Assembly: GCA_964404445.1 (NCBI GenBank)
Contig: CAYOJW010000006.1
Span: 186,001-250,000 of the forward strand
DNA from: UBA2336 sp964404445
GTDB taxonomy: Bacteria > Bacteroidota > Bacteroidia > Cytophagales > Cyclobacteriaceae
Length of the DNA stretch: 64,000 bases
Direction: 5' to 3'
Made by a program: the position numbers and the translations under genes. This document shows positions 1-9,100 of the stretch, in pieces. The notes beneath the pieces were generated by a model. It did no database searches. It was given only the letters and a program-made list of their open reading frames with translations, and was not told the origin of the DNA. The stretch's first letter is position 1. Every line of letters starts with the position of its first letter.

Positions 1-504
1 TTGTTTCAAAAAAGTTATTCGCTGATTGACAACACCGCTGAAGAAGTAAGGCGCATTGCGCACAACATGATGCCCGAAGTGCTTATGAAGCTCGGCTTAG
101 TTAATGCCCTGAAAGATTTATGTGCCAGCACAAGCGCAGGTAAACTACTAACGGTATCGTTGGAAGTGCATGGCATGGACAGCCGCCTGAATACGTCCAC
201 GGAAGTCATGCTGTTCAGGATTGTTCAGGAGCTTTTGAACAACATCATTAAACATGCTCGCGCCACCGAAGCCATCATTCAGTTTATCCGCGAGGGCAAC
301 CGTCTGAGTGTAATCGTAGAAGATAACGGAAGGGGGTTCAACACGCAGGAAACGGATGCGCAAAAACACGCGGGACTGGAAGCCATCGAAAGCCGCGTAG
401 CCTACCTGAACGGAAAGATGAGCATTGATTCACAAAAAGACGCGGGCACTACCGTGATGATGGATTTTCTTATTCATGAGGGGGGTAATTCTTTTACCAC
501 ATAG
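1..504 (+). CDS. sensor histidine kinase, C-terminal part (truncated by window edge)
   Basis: This is the C-terminal 167 residues of a NarL-partner (HisKA_3 type) sensor kinase; the start lies before the window. Visible are the end of the dimerisation helix (RRIAHNMMPEVL), the ATPase N box (VQELLNNIIKHARA, about residues 77-90), the G1 box DNGRGF (about 108-113) and a final HAGLEAIESRV segment, all typical of HATPase_c. It would phosphorylate the response regulator at 1068-1715. The last codons ACC ACA TAG lie inside the palindromic repeat at 496-563, so the repeat supplies the stop codon. Kinase and regulator are separated by the GxxExxY cassette, so an original operon was probably interrupted. 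Confidence 0.88.
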   Translation: MFQKSYSLIDNTAEEVRRIAHNMMPEVLMKLGLVNALKDLCASTSAGKLLTVSLEVHGMDSRLNTSTEVMLFRIVQELLNNIIKHARATEAIIQFIREGNRLSVIVEDNGRGFNTQETDAQKHAGLEAIESRVAYLNGKMSIDSQKDAGTTVMMDFLIHEGGNSFTT

Positions 505-563
505 GCACATAGAAAACATAGAACTCTAAAAAAACTATGTGCTCTATGTTTCTATGTGGTGAA
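496..563. repeat. palindromic CACATAG repeat, left copy
   Basis: A 68-nt imperfect palindrome. The left arm carries three CATAG-ending words (ACCACATAG, GCACATAG, AAAACATAG) and the right arm is their inverted counterpart ending in CTATGTGGTGAA, with an A-rich centre. A second copy lies at 1007-1075 and a decayed one at 57949-58045. The stop codon of the preceding kinase lies in the left arm. Confidence 0.85.
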
Positions 564-586
564 GTTTTCAATGAAACAGCATCATT

Positions 587-997
587 ATGACAAAAAAATA
601 TTTAAACGAACTAACCTATCAGATTATTGGAGCGGCCATTGAAGTACATAAAGCATTAGGCCCCGGCTTGCTGGAAAGCGTTTATCATAAGTGCTTAAAG
701 CAGGAGTTTTTTTCCAGGGGATTATCGTATCAATCAGAATTTTTAGTGGAAGTGCATTACAAAGGTATTGATATTGATGCCGAACTGCGTTGTGATTTTT
801 TGGTGGAAAATGCCATTGTGATCGAGCTTAAATCAGTAGAAGCACTGGCTCCGATTCATGAGGCGCAACTGCTGACGTATATGAAGTTGCTGGAGAAGCC
901 GAAAGGTGTCCTTATCAATTTCAACAGTACCCATATATTTAAAGAAGGACAAAGAACTTTTGTCAATGAATTTTTCAGAGATTTACCCGAAGAATAA
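587..997 (+). CDS. GxxExxY family protein (PD-(D/E)XK nuclease-like)
   Basis: A 136-residue protein of the GxxExxY family, which protein-family databases place in the PD-(D/E)XK nuclease superfamily; its cellular role is not established. The family signature is G27-L-L-E30-S-V-Y33. The candidate active site is D70 (RCDFLV), E80-L-K82 (VIELK) and a QxxxY-like helix Q94-LLT-Y98, so all core residues appear intact. Length matches the family norm of about 125-140 residues. The gene sits alone between two copies of a 68-69 nt palindromic repeat and between a kinase and its likely cognate regulator, which suggests a mobile or accessory cassette. The start ATG at 587 is the only good choice. That it acts on DNA or on the flanking repeats is inference. 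Confidence 0.9.
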   Translation: MTKKYLNELTYQIIGAAIEVHKALGPGLLESVYHKCLKQEFFSRGLSYQSEFLVEVHYKGIDIDAELRCDFLVENAIVIELKSVEALAPIHEAQLLTYMKLLEKPKGVLINFNSTHIFKEGQRTFVNEFFRDLPEE

Positions 998-1006
998 AAA
1001 ACCTTA

Positions 1007-1075
1007 ACCACATAGGCTCATAGGTAACATAGAAATAATGAAATAGCTTTGTGCTCTATGTGCCTATGTGGTGAA
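1007..1075. repeat. palindromic CACATAG repeat, right copy
   Basis: A 69-nt imperfect palindrome, closely similar to 496-563: the left arm begins ACCACATAG and the right arm ends CTATGTGGTGAA. It lies 9 nt after the GxxExxY stop codon. The first possible GTG starts of the downstream response regulator (1068, 1071) lie in its right arm. Confidence 0.85.
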
Positions 1076-1715
1076 AAAAACCGTGATAAGAATATTAATC
1101 ATAGACGACCACCCGCTGGTGCAGGACGGATTAGCGGTGATGCTGCGGGATGAGGCATCCCTGCAAATTGCGGGCGCCTGCAAAACGGCAGAAGAAGCTC
1201 TTGCCTTCCTGGCCGATAATGAGCCTGATATTATTTTATTGGATATTAACCTCCCCGATATGGACGGGCTGACCCTGTGCGAGAAGATCAGGGAGAAATA
1301 CAAAAAGACAAAGATCATCGGCCTCACCTCAGGCAATGAAGCAGGCATCATCACCGGGCTGCTGCAACGGGGAGCCAACGGCTATCTGCTGAAGAACATG
1401 GAACGGGATGAACTTCTTAAAGCCATAGAAAAAACGTTGGCAGGAAAAGTTTATGTAAGCGAAGCGGCCAATGAAAAAATACTCGAACATTTCCGGGGAG
1501 CCGGGTCGGCCGGTGAGGTTCCCGTGCTTACGCGAAGGGAGAAAGAGATACTTCAACTGCTTGCCGATGGTCTGAACGGCCCTGCGATGGCCGAGAAACT
1601 TTTTTTAAGTGCGCTTACCATAGAAACACACCGCAAGAATCTCTTCAAAAAGTTTGATGTTCACAGCGTTCAATCGTTGCTTAAAATAGCAAGGGAGCAT
1701 AGACTGTTGCCGTGA
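1068..1715 (+). CDS. LuxR/NarL-family response regulator
   Basis: A two-domain DNA-binding response regulator. The receiver domain (about residues 5-122) shows the acidic pair DDHP, phosphoacceptor D in LLDINLPDMDG (near residue 55), the conserved T/S in LTSG and the lysine in YLLKNM. The C-terminal HTH (about 150-213) has LTRREKEILQLLADG and the recognition region TIETHRKNLFKKF. It is presumably phosphorylated by the kinase ending at 504. The start is ambiguous: GTG at 1068 and 1071 lie inside the palindromic repeat, whereas GTG at 1083 gives MIRILIIDDHP, the usual family N-terminus. The repeat may have replaced the original start and leader. Confidence 0.92.
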   Translation: MVKKTVIRILIIDDHPLVQDGLAVMLRDEASLQIAGACKTAEEALAFLADNEPDIILLDINLPDMDGLTLCEKIREKYKKTKIIGLTSGNEAGIITGLLQRGANGYLLKNMERDELLKAIEKTLAGKVYVSEAANEKILEHFRGAGSAGEVPVLTRREKEILQLLADGLNGPAMAEKLFLSALTIETHRKNLFKKFDVHSVQSLLKIAREHRLLP

Positions 1716-1762
1716 AGTGCCCTACACCCTACCACAGGCTGGCTTCAAGGTGTAGGGCACTT
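1715..1762. terminator. long perfect hairpin between convergent genes
   Basis: Perfect 14-bp arms (AAGTGCCCTACACC and GGTGTAGGGCACTT) enclose a 20-nt loop between the stop of the response regulator and that of the S9 peptidase. It probably acts as a bidirectional transcription end, although it lacks a clear T tract. Confidence 0.6.
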
Positions 1763-1771
1763 ATAACAGTA

Positions 1772-3934
1772 TTACTCTTTAATCCCGGCAAGGTCTAACA
1801 GAAACGCATACTCCTCTGCCGTTTCGCGGTAAATTTTAAAGCGGCCGGTAGTTCCGCCATGTCCGGTTTCCATGTTGGTTCGCAACAACAATTTGTTTTT
1901 GTCGGTTTTCATGTCGCGGAGCTTGGCTACCCATTTGGCAGGTTCCCAGTATTGAACCTGCGAATCGTGCAAACCGGTTGTTACCAACATGTTCGGATAA
2001 TTTTGCGCTTTAACCTGATCGTACGGTGAGTAATCGAGCATATACATATACGACTCGGCATTTTTAGGATTGCCCCATTCGTCAAATTCACCGGTTGTTA
2101 ACGGAATGCTTTCGTCTAACATCGTTGTTACCACATCTACAAACGGAACGGCAGCGATCACGCCTTTAAACAGATCGGGGCGCATATTTACCACGGCACC
2201 CATTAGCAAACCGCCTGCACTGCCGCCTGATGCAAACAGTTTATCGGGGCTTGTGTATTTTTCTTCAATTAAAAATTCCGCACAATCAATAAAATCAGTA
2301 AAGGTGTTTTTCTTCTTGAACATCTTGCCGTCTTCGTACCACTGGCGACCCATTTCCTGTCCGCCACGAATGTGTGCAATAACATACACAAAGCCACGGT
2401 TTAGTAAACTTAAACGAGTAGAAGAGAAGGTCGGATCCATGCTAATACCATACGAACCATAACCGTACAACATGGTTGGGTTGTTTCCGTCTTTTTTGAT
2501 ACCTTTTTTATACACTACCGATAGTGGTATTTGCGTTCCGTCACCGGCAGTAGCCCAAAGCCGTTCGGTTTGGTAGTCGCTTGGGTTATACCCACCCACT
2601 ACTTCTGTTTGCTTTAACAGCTTACGCTCGCGCGTTTTCATGTTGTAGTCGTAGGTAGAGTTGGGCGTGGTTAGCGAAGTATAGCCATACCGTAACAAGT
2701 CGGTATCGAAATCGAGATTGGTTGACGAGTACAAAGTATAGGCAGGCTCGGCAAACTCCATGTAGTGTTCTTCATTGGTTTGCTGGTTGATGATGCGCAG
2801 TTGTGTGCTGGCTTTTGAGCGCTCGCTTACTACTAAATAGTTTTTGAAAATATCGATGTCTTCAATCAGGGTATCGTCACGGTGTGCGATTTTTTCTTTC
2901 CAGTTGGCTTTGGCGGTTTTGGTGTCGGGTGTTTCCATCAGGCGGAAGTTGAGGGCATTCCAGTTGGTTACGATGTAAAACTTGTCCTGATAGTGATCGA
3001 TGGAGTATTCGAGGCCGCGTTCGCGTGGTGTGAAGTTAGTCCATTTACCATCGGGCGTATTGGCATTTAAAATCTGGTAATCGTTGGTTAATGTACTGCC
3101 CGATGCGATCACCAAAAACTTGGTTGATTTGGTTTTATAGATGGATGCGTAAAAGGTGTCGTCTTTTTCTTCATAAACCACTACATCTTTGGAAGGAGGC
3201 GCACCTAATTTATGTTTCATAATCCAACGCGGAAGGAGCGTGACAGAATCTTTACGGCTGTAAAAAAGCGTTTTATTATCGTTAGCCCAGGTTGTGCCTC
3301 CGGTAGTATTAATGATAGGCTCGCCAACGAGTTTGCCCGTGGTGAGGTCTTTCACGTAAAGTGTGTAACGCCTGCGGCTTACGGTATCTTCGCCATAGGC
3401 CAAAAGTTTATTGTCTTCGCTTACATTTAAACCGGCAATCGAATAATAACTGTGACCTTCGGCCATTTCGTTTACGTTCAGCAAAATTTCTTCTGCGGCT
3501 TCTAAGGTTCCTTTTTTGCGACAGTAAACCGGGTATTCTTTCCCTTCTTCGTAGCGGACATAGTACCAGTAGCCGTTTCTTTTGTAGGGAACTGATTCAT
3601 CGGTTTGTTTGATACGGCCTACGATTTCGTTGTACAGTTTTTCCTGAAGCGCCTCGGTGTGCTTCAGGTTTGCTTTCAGGTAATCGTTTTCGGCATTCAA
3701 ATAGTTGAGCACTTTAGTGGTTTGCCCGTCTTTTTGTTCGGCATTTTTTTGCTCGTCCGAAAGCTTCATCCAATAATAATTGTCGATGCGGTTTCCGGTA
3801 AGGGTATCGGGTTTCTTTTCGGCAACGGGTGTAGGAAGCTCGTTGTGCTTGGCTTCTTCCTGAGCAGGGTTACAGGCGTTCATGATTACAGCAGTTATAA
3901 GTGCTGCGTAAAAATATTGTTTTTGTGGGTTCAT
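1772..3934 (-). CDS. S9 family peptidase, oligopeptidase B-like, lipoprotein
   Basis: A 720-residue serine peptidase of the prolyl oligopeptidase family, closest in layout to oligopeptidase B, cleaving short peptides. The N-terminal half is a beta-propeller with the WMKL and YWYYVRYEEGKEYPVYCR segments typical of the family. The C-terminal alpha/beta-hydrolase domain holds GGSAGG (catalytic Ser near residue 575), an Asp in the HDSQVQYWEP region and a His in ETGHGG. I chose ATG 3934 because it gives a signal peptide ending in VIMNAC, a plausible lipobox; an upstream in-frame start at 3979 would bury this. It is therefore probably anchored in a membrane facing the periplasm. It converges on the response regulator across the hairpin at 1715-1762. 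Confidence 0.9.
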   Translation of the reverse strand: MNPQKQYFYAALITAVIMNACNPAQEEAKHNELPTPVAEKKPDTLTGNRIDNYYWMKLSDEQKNAEQKDGQTTKVLNYLNAENDYLKANLKHTEALQEKLYNEIVGRIKQTDESVPYKRNGYWYYVRYEEGKEYPVYCRKKGTLEAAEEILLNVNEMAEGHSYYSIAGLNVSEDNKLLAYGEDTVSRRRYTLYVKDLTTGKLVGEPIINTTGGTTWANDNKTLFYSRKDSVTLLPRWIMKHKLGAPPSKDVVVYEEKDDTFYASIYKTKSTKFLVIASGSTLTNDYQILNANTPDGKWTNFTPRERGLEYSIDHYQDKFYIVTNWNALNFRLMETPDTKTAKANWKEKIAHRDDTLIEDIDIFKNYLVVSERSKASTQLRIINQQTNEEHYMEFAEPAYTLYSSTNLDFDTDLLRYGYTSLTTPNSTYDYNMKTRERKLLKQTEVVGGYNPSDYQTERLWATAGDGTQIPLSVVYKKGIKKDGNNPTMLYGYGSYGISMDPTFSSTRLSLLNRGFVYVIAHIRGGQEMGRQWYEDGKMFKKKNTFTDFIDCAEFLIEEKYTSPDKLFASGGSAGGLLMGAVVNMRPDLFKGVIAAVPFVDVVTTMLDESIPLTTGEFDEWGNPKNAESYMYMLDYSPYDQVKAQNYPNMLVTTGLHDSQVQYWEPAKWVAKLRDMKTDKNKLLLRTNMETGHGGTTGRFKIYRETAEEYAFLLDLAGIKE

Positions 3935-4070
3935 ATACGGTTGTTTGAACCTTAAAATACTGCAAATCCTTTTAAACAAACCATGCCATTAACAGAAGCA
4001 ATAATCCGTTGGTAAACGATATGTTTAAAACAGCGGTCGAAATTTAACCACAGCGCACCTGCATTTTGGC

Positions 4071-4078
4071 TACTTTTG
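4071..4078 (+). promoter_or_regulatory. Bacteroidota -7 promoter element
   Basis: TACTTTTG matches the TAnnTTTG consensus and lies 11 nt before ATG 4090. It rules against the in-frame ATG at 4066, which would lie upstream of this element. Confidence 0.5.
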
Positions 4079-4089
4079 CCTGTACTACT

Positions 4090-5736
4090 ATGGTTCGTAT
4101 CGTTTCAATAGCATTTTTAATACTGGCTGGTTATACAGCAACAGCACAAACTATTGATAGTTTGAAAACGCAGTTGCGTACTGAGCACGGTGAAACTACC
4201 CGAATTGTATTGTTTAACAGATTAGGCGAGGCATATAGTAAAGTTGATTTTGACTCATCTATTTATTACCTGACCCTTGCCAAAGACCTTGCGCAAAAAA
4301 ACAAGATCGATACGCTGCTGGCACAGGCTTACAGCAGCCTGGGGCGCGTGAGTATTTTAATTGGCAACTCAAAGATGGGCATGGAATATTTGTTTGAGAG
4401 CCTGAAGTTGTTCGAGAAAAGCGGGCGGGAGCGAAATCGAATTGCGGTGCTCAGTAATATTGCGCTGATTTATTACAAGAATAACGACTTGGATCGTGCC
4501 CTGAAAGAATTTCTTGAAATAGAAAAACTGGCAAACCAAAACAAAGACACATTCGGGAAGTTTTACTACACACTTAACGGCAGTCTCTACAATAACATTG
4601 GCATTATTTACGAAAACAAAAAGCAGTACGATAAGGCGTTAGAAACGTACATGAAAGGACTTACCATGTCGCGGCAGGCCGATGATAAAACCAACATGGC
4701 CAACTTGTACGTAAACATTGCTAAAACCTATCAGTTTACCGGGCGGTATGCGCTGGCTCAAACCAATTTTGAAGAGGCGCTGCGCATCCGCAAAGAGTTG
4801 AACGACAACTATGGTGTGTCCCGCTCAATGGGGCACTTGGGCTCGCTCTATCTCACATTTAATAATTACGATAAGGCACAGGAATATCTTGAGCAATCGC
4901 TACGTATGTCGCGCGAAGTCGGGAGTTTGGATACTGAAGCAAATACCGCGCAGGTGTTAACCGATGTGTACCAGAAACAAAACAAATTTGAGCAGGCGCT
5001 TGAAATGCTTCAACTGTATAAAAAACTTGACGACAGCCTGCGCAACGATGGTGTTGCCCGCAAGCTGGTGCAGGTTGAGATGCAATATGAATTTGAGAAA
5101 AAGCAGCAGGAAGCCCAGGCCGCACAGCAAAGAAAAGAACTTACGTTTTACATTACTGCCGGCATATTAGTTTCGGTATCGGTAATTGCCATGCTGTTGT
5201 ATTTTCTTCAGCGCACACGGGCCAACAACGAAAAACTTCAGAAAGATAACCTGACATTGGCTAACAGCCACTTAACACTCGAAAAGAAAACACTCGAAGA
5301 AAGCCTGGAGTTTAAAAATAAAGAATTGACCACCAATGTGATGTACCTCATGAAAAAAAATGAGATGCTCATCGATGTATCGGAACGGTTAATGGAAGTA
5401 AAGCGCAATGCACGCAAAGAAGACCATGATCGTATTCAGCGGATTATCGTTGAATTAAATACCGCCCAGGACAACGATGTGTGGGAAGAATTTGAGATAC
5501 GCTTTAACCAGGTGTATAACGATTTTTACGAGCGCCTGACGACCCGGTTCCCGAATCTTTCTTCAAACGACCGCAAGTTATGCGCCTTCCTGCGGCTCAA
5601 CATGTCGTCAAAAGAAATTTGTGCCATTACCCGGCAAAACCCCAACAGTTTAAATGTGGCCCGTGCGCGCCTGCGTAAAAAATTGGGCATCGAAAACCCC
5701 GATACAAGCCTTGTATCGTTTTTAGAGCAAGTGTAA
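4090..5736 (+). CDS. TPR protein with membrane segment and C-terminal LuxR-like HTH
   Basis: A membrane-anchored sensor/regulator type common in Bacteroidota. After a signal peptide ending in TATAQ come about seven tetratricopeptide repeats (for example ALETYMKGLTMSRQADD and AQEYLEQSLRMSREVGS), one transmembrane helix (about residues 352-374, ITAGILVSVSVIAMLLYF), a coiled coil, and a C-terminal HTH with LSSNDRKLCAFLRLNMSSKEI and LNVARARLRKKLGI. The HTH resembles LuxR-type domains but stays joined to the membrane sensor, and there is no receiver or kinase domain. Start 4090 is supported by the promoter motif 11 nt upstream. The ligand and DNA targets are unknown. Confidence 0.85.
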   Translation: MVRIVSIAFLILAGYTATAQTIDSLKTQLRTEHGETTRIVLFNRLGEAYSKVDFDSSIYYLTLAKDLAQKNKIDTLLAQAYSSLGRVSILIGNSKMGMEYLFESLKLFEKSGRERNRIAVLSNIALIYYKNNDLDRALKEFLEIEKLANQNKDTFGKFYYTLNGSLYNNIGIIYENKKQYDKALETYMKGLTMSRQADDKTNMANLYVNIAKTYQFTGRYALAQTNFEEALRIRKELNDNYGVSRSMGHLGSLYLTFNNYDKAQEYLEQSLRMSREVGSLDTEANTAQVLTDVYQKQNKFEQALEMLQLYKKLDDSLRNDGVARKLVQVEMQYEFEKKQQEAQAAQQRKELTFYITAGILVSVSVIAMLLYFLQRTRANNEKLQKDNLTLANSHLTLEKKTLEESLEFKNKELTTNVMYLMKKNEMLIDVSERLMEVKRNARKEDHDRIQRIIVELNTAQDNDVWEEFEIRFNQVYNDFYERLTTRFPNLSSNDRKLCAFLRLNMSSKEICAITRQNPNSLNVARARLRKKLGIENPDTSLVSFLEQV

Positions 5737-5785
5737 CCCTGCCCGGTAAGCACTTTTACATAATTTTTTTTATCGCATAAGTAAC

Positions 5786-5823
5786 TGACAATCATTGTCA
5801 TTTTAGGCATTGTTAATACAATG
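5786..5823. promoter_or_regulatory. pair of short palindromes (possible operator)
   Basis: TGACAAT-C-ATTGTCA (5786-5800) is followed by CATTGT-TAAT-ACAATG (5808-5823). Both are perfect inverted repeats sharing an ACAAT/ATTGT core, in the space before the small ORF and the large protease. They could be regulator-binding sites or part of the transcript end of the upstream gene. Confidence 0.35.
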
Positions 5824-5921
5824 TAAGGCGGGTTTTACAACCTGTATGTTCGATGTAACCCTACTTTTTGCCACACTTTACAAGTAATGCCCTACACTTG
5901 AAAATCAAAATTTTATATGGC

Positions 5922-6086
5922 ATGATGCAGAATCAGCAATCGAAAAAAAGTAAAAAACAATCTTCTGGCAAAGATTCTGATTTAAGCAAAGATTCTGACA
6001 TCGAGCAACTCATCCGTGAGCGCAACGACCTGAACAAAACCTTGTCGAAGCTCTTAACCAAAATCAAAAAAAATCCACGAACCTAA
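5922..6086 (+). CDS. small lysine/serine-rich hypothetical protein
   Basis: A 54-residue hydrophilic protein with a disordered, lysine/serine-rich first half (KKSKKQSSGKDSDLSKDSD) and a charged helix (IEQLIRERNDLNKTLSKLLTKIKK) likely to form a coiled coil. An upstream in-frame ATG (5868) exists, but the MMQNQQSKK start looks more natural. It ends 24 nt before the large subtilisin-like protease and could be cotranscribed with it. I recognise no family. Confidence 0.5.
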   Translation: MMQNQQSKKSKKQSSGKDSDLSKDSDIEQLIRERNDLNKTLSKLLTKIKKNPRT

Positions 6087-6110
6087 TTATCAACTATAAA
6101 CCTATACCCT

Positions 6111-9100
6111 ATGAAGTGTATTCTACCCAATTATCAGAAAGGTGCTTTGCTGTTTATACTATTGGTCTTGTTGTCGTTTAACGCAACAGCCCAGCAGTTT
6201 GTAAACGGTGTGCGCCAGGGCGTAATCAAAGTAAGGTTTACGCAGGGCATGACAGGCACGCTTTCGCAGATGAACGTGCAGGCGCGCAGCAGTAAACTAA
6301 CCACCGGCATCCGCTCGGTCGATGAAGCTGCGGTAACTACAAAAGCAAAAAACCTGTACCGGTTGTTTCCGTACGATGCAAAGCATGAAGACAAACTGCG
6401 CAAACACGGCCTGCATTTGTGGTATGTGGTAGAACTCGATGCCACTACCGATCCCAAAACAGCAATTTCAGTATTCAGGCAATTACCCGAGGTTGAATCG
6501 GCCGAGGTTGACTATGAGAAAACACTCGCGCCTTATATGGTAAAACCCTATACACCGGGCGCAGCCACCAGTTCAACCCTGCCTTTCAACGACCCCATGC
6601 TGGCCGATCAATGGCATTATAAAAACACAGCAGGCGGTGCCGATGTAAACCTGTATGCAGCGTGGCAGGCAACAGCCGGAAACCGCAACATCATCGTGTC
6701 GGTTCACGATCAGGGTGTTGACGTTAAGCATAAAGATCTGGCTGCAAATATGTGGGTAAATACAGCCGAGCTTAACGGTACCCCTGGCGTGGACGATGAC
6801 GGCAACGGGTATATTGATGATGTTCACGGATGGAATTTCGATAAACGCAAAGGCGCTATTGATGCGGAGTATCACGGCACGCACGTGGCCGGTACAATTG
6901 CAGCCGTAAACAACAACGGCATTGGCGTGTCGGGCATTGCCGGAGGAACCGGTAACAATGACGGTGTTCGGGTGATGTCGTTACAGATTTTAGGCGGAGG
7001 GAACATTGAAAACTCATTTGTTTATGCCGCCAATAATGGCGCAGTAATTTCGCAAAACAGTTGGGGTTATTCCCTGTCCGGGGCGTATGAACAATCGGTG
7101 CTTGATGCAATCGATTATTTTATTGAAGAAGCCGGTGATTACGAAGGCAGCCCCATGCGCGGAGGTATCGTGATTTTTGCTGCCGGTAATTCCGATTACG
7201 ATGCCGAATGGTATCCCGGCTATTACAGCAATACGCTTAGTGTTGCGGCCCTCGCGCCCACATGGCAGAAAGCTTCTTACTCAAACTATGGCGCATGGGT
7301 TGATATTGCCGCACCGGGCGGTGAGATAGCCCTGGGAAGCAAAAACGGTGTACTAAGCACCGTACCGCAGGATAAATATGCTTACATGGAGGGTACCTCT
7401 ATGGCGTGCCCGCACGTATCGGGCATTGCTGCATTAGCATTAGCCAACCGCGACCACCAACTTACCCGTGCCGAACTTTGGAACAAATTAGTTACCGGTG
7501 TTGTAAACATCGATGCACACAACGAAAACTACTTGGGCAAGCTGGGTTCGGGCGCAATTGATGCAGCCCTGGCTATTAAAAACGATATGAAAATTGCGCC
7601 CGAAACCATTACAAACTTAGCTGTAACCGGTACCGCGCAAGAATTTGCCACAGTACAGTGGAGCGTTCCGTCCGATGAAGACGATGGCACTCCGGTAACC
7701 TTTCAACTCTACTATCATACCGCAGCCATTACCCTGGCCAATATCAACCAGGCAACAAAGGTTGTTATTAAAAACACGCAGGCTGCCGGCAATGTTATCG
7801 AACACGAAGTACAGGGGTTGTTAGGGTTAACCACCTATCATTTTGCCGTAACCTCAACCGACCGCTGGGGAAATATTTCAGCGCTTTCTAACGGAGTATC
7901 GGCCACCACCAACGATGGCCCCGCTATTGCCATTGACGAAAACAGCCAGAATATTGCTATCGATATTGATGCGGCTGTTGCTACAACAGGCAACCACACC
8001 CTTACATTGCTTAACAATGCGAGTGGTATTTTGCGCTGGAACCATTTTATGCACCACAAAAACGCATCGGCATCCTATAATGCTGCGGGCATTCGCTATC
8101 CGGTAACCGGAACAAAAAAATCGAACAATATTTCACTCGGCCGTGTACAGGCACACGAAAAGGTGCCGGCAAAAGTTAACAGTATAATACCAGCCGCATT
8201 TGAACCCGTTGATAAATCGTACACAGGTTATGCTACTAACATTATCGGAGAAACTGATTTATCACTTACCAATTCGGCTGCCGCTAAATTTTATGTAACC
8301 GAAACCGATGGCTTTAACCTGACTGATGTACGGATGTACCTGAAACACAATCCTGAGCTTGGTCCGGTGGTGGTAGAAATTTATAAAGGTAATGTATTGC
8401 ATAAAAACAACCGGGTGTATGCCCAGGAGTACAACAACTATAATGGCGATGAAGCTACAGCCTATATCACGTTAAACGAACAGCTTTATTTTCAGCAAGG
8501 CGAAGTGTTTTGGGTTGTATTTCATGTGCCTGCCGGTAACCTGTACCCATTGGGTATTGGTTTTGAGTTAGAACCGGCCTACTCAGACTATTGCTATATG
8601 TCGTTCGATATGGGCAATAGCTGGATGCCCCTGGCCGATGCTCTGGGCAGCAGAGACTTTGCCTGGTCAGTAACGGCTGTCAGCTATAATCAGCATTTAG
8701 GCACATACCTTTCGCTCGATCCCGAATCGGGCGATGTGGCGGGCAATAGTTCGGCCGAAGTGGTGTTAACAGCCAATGGCGCACAGCTTGTAAACGGTGC
8801 GTATCAGGCCAACGTGATTATTGCTTCTAACGATGCCAGCCAGCGCGAGTTGCGCATACCCGTTACGGTAAATGTATTGGGCCATAAACCTGTTATTGAT
8901 CACACCGATATTGCCGACTTTAATTCGGTGTTCATTGGTACAGAAAAAACGTTTGACATTACATTCAGTAATGTGGGGTATGGAAACTTCAACAATCCTG
9001 AGTTTTCTGTTTCAGGTAGTCAGTTCGAAATCAAGGGCAGTACACCCTGGCAATTGAAAGCACGTGAGCAGGTGGTGGTAACCATTGCCTATAAACCTGT

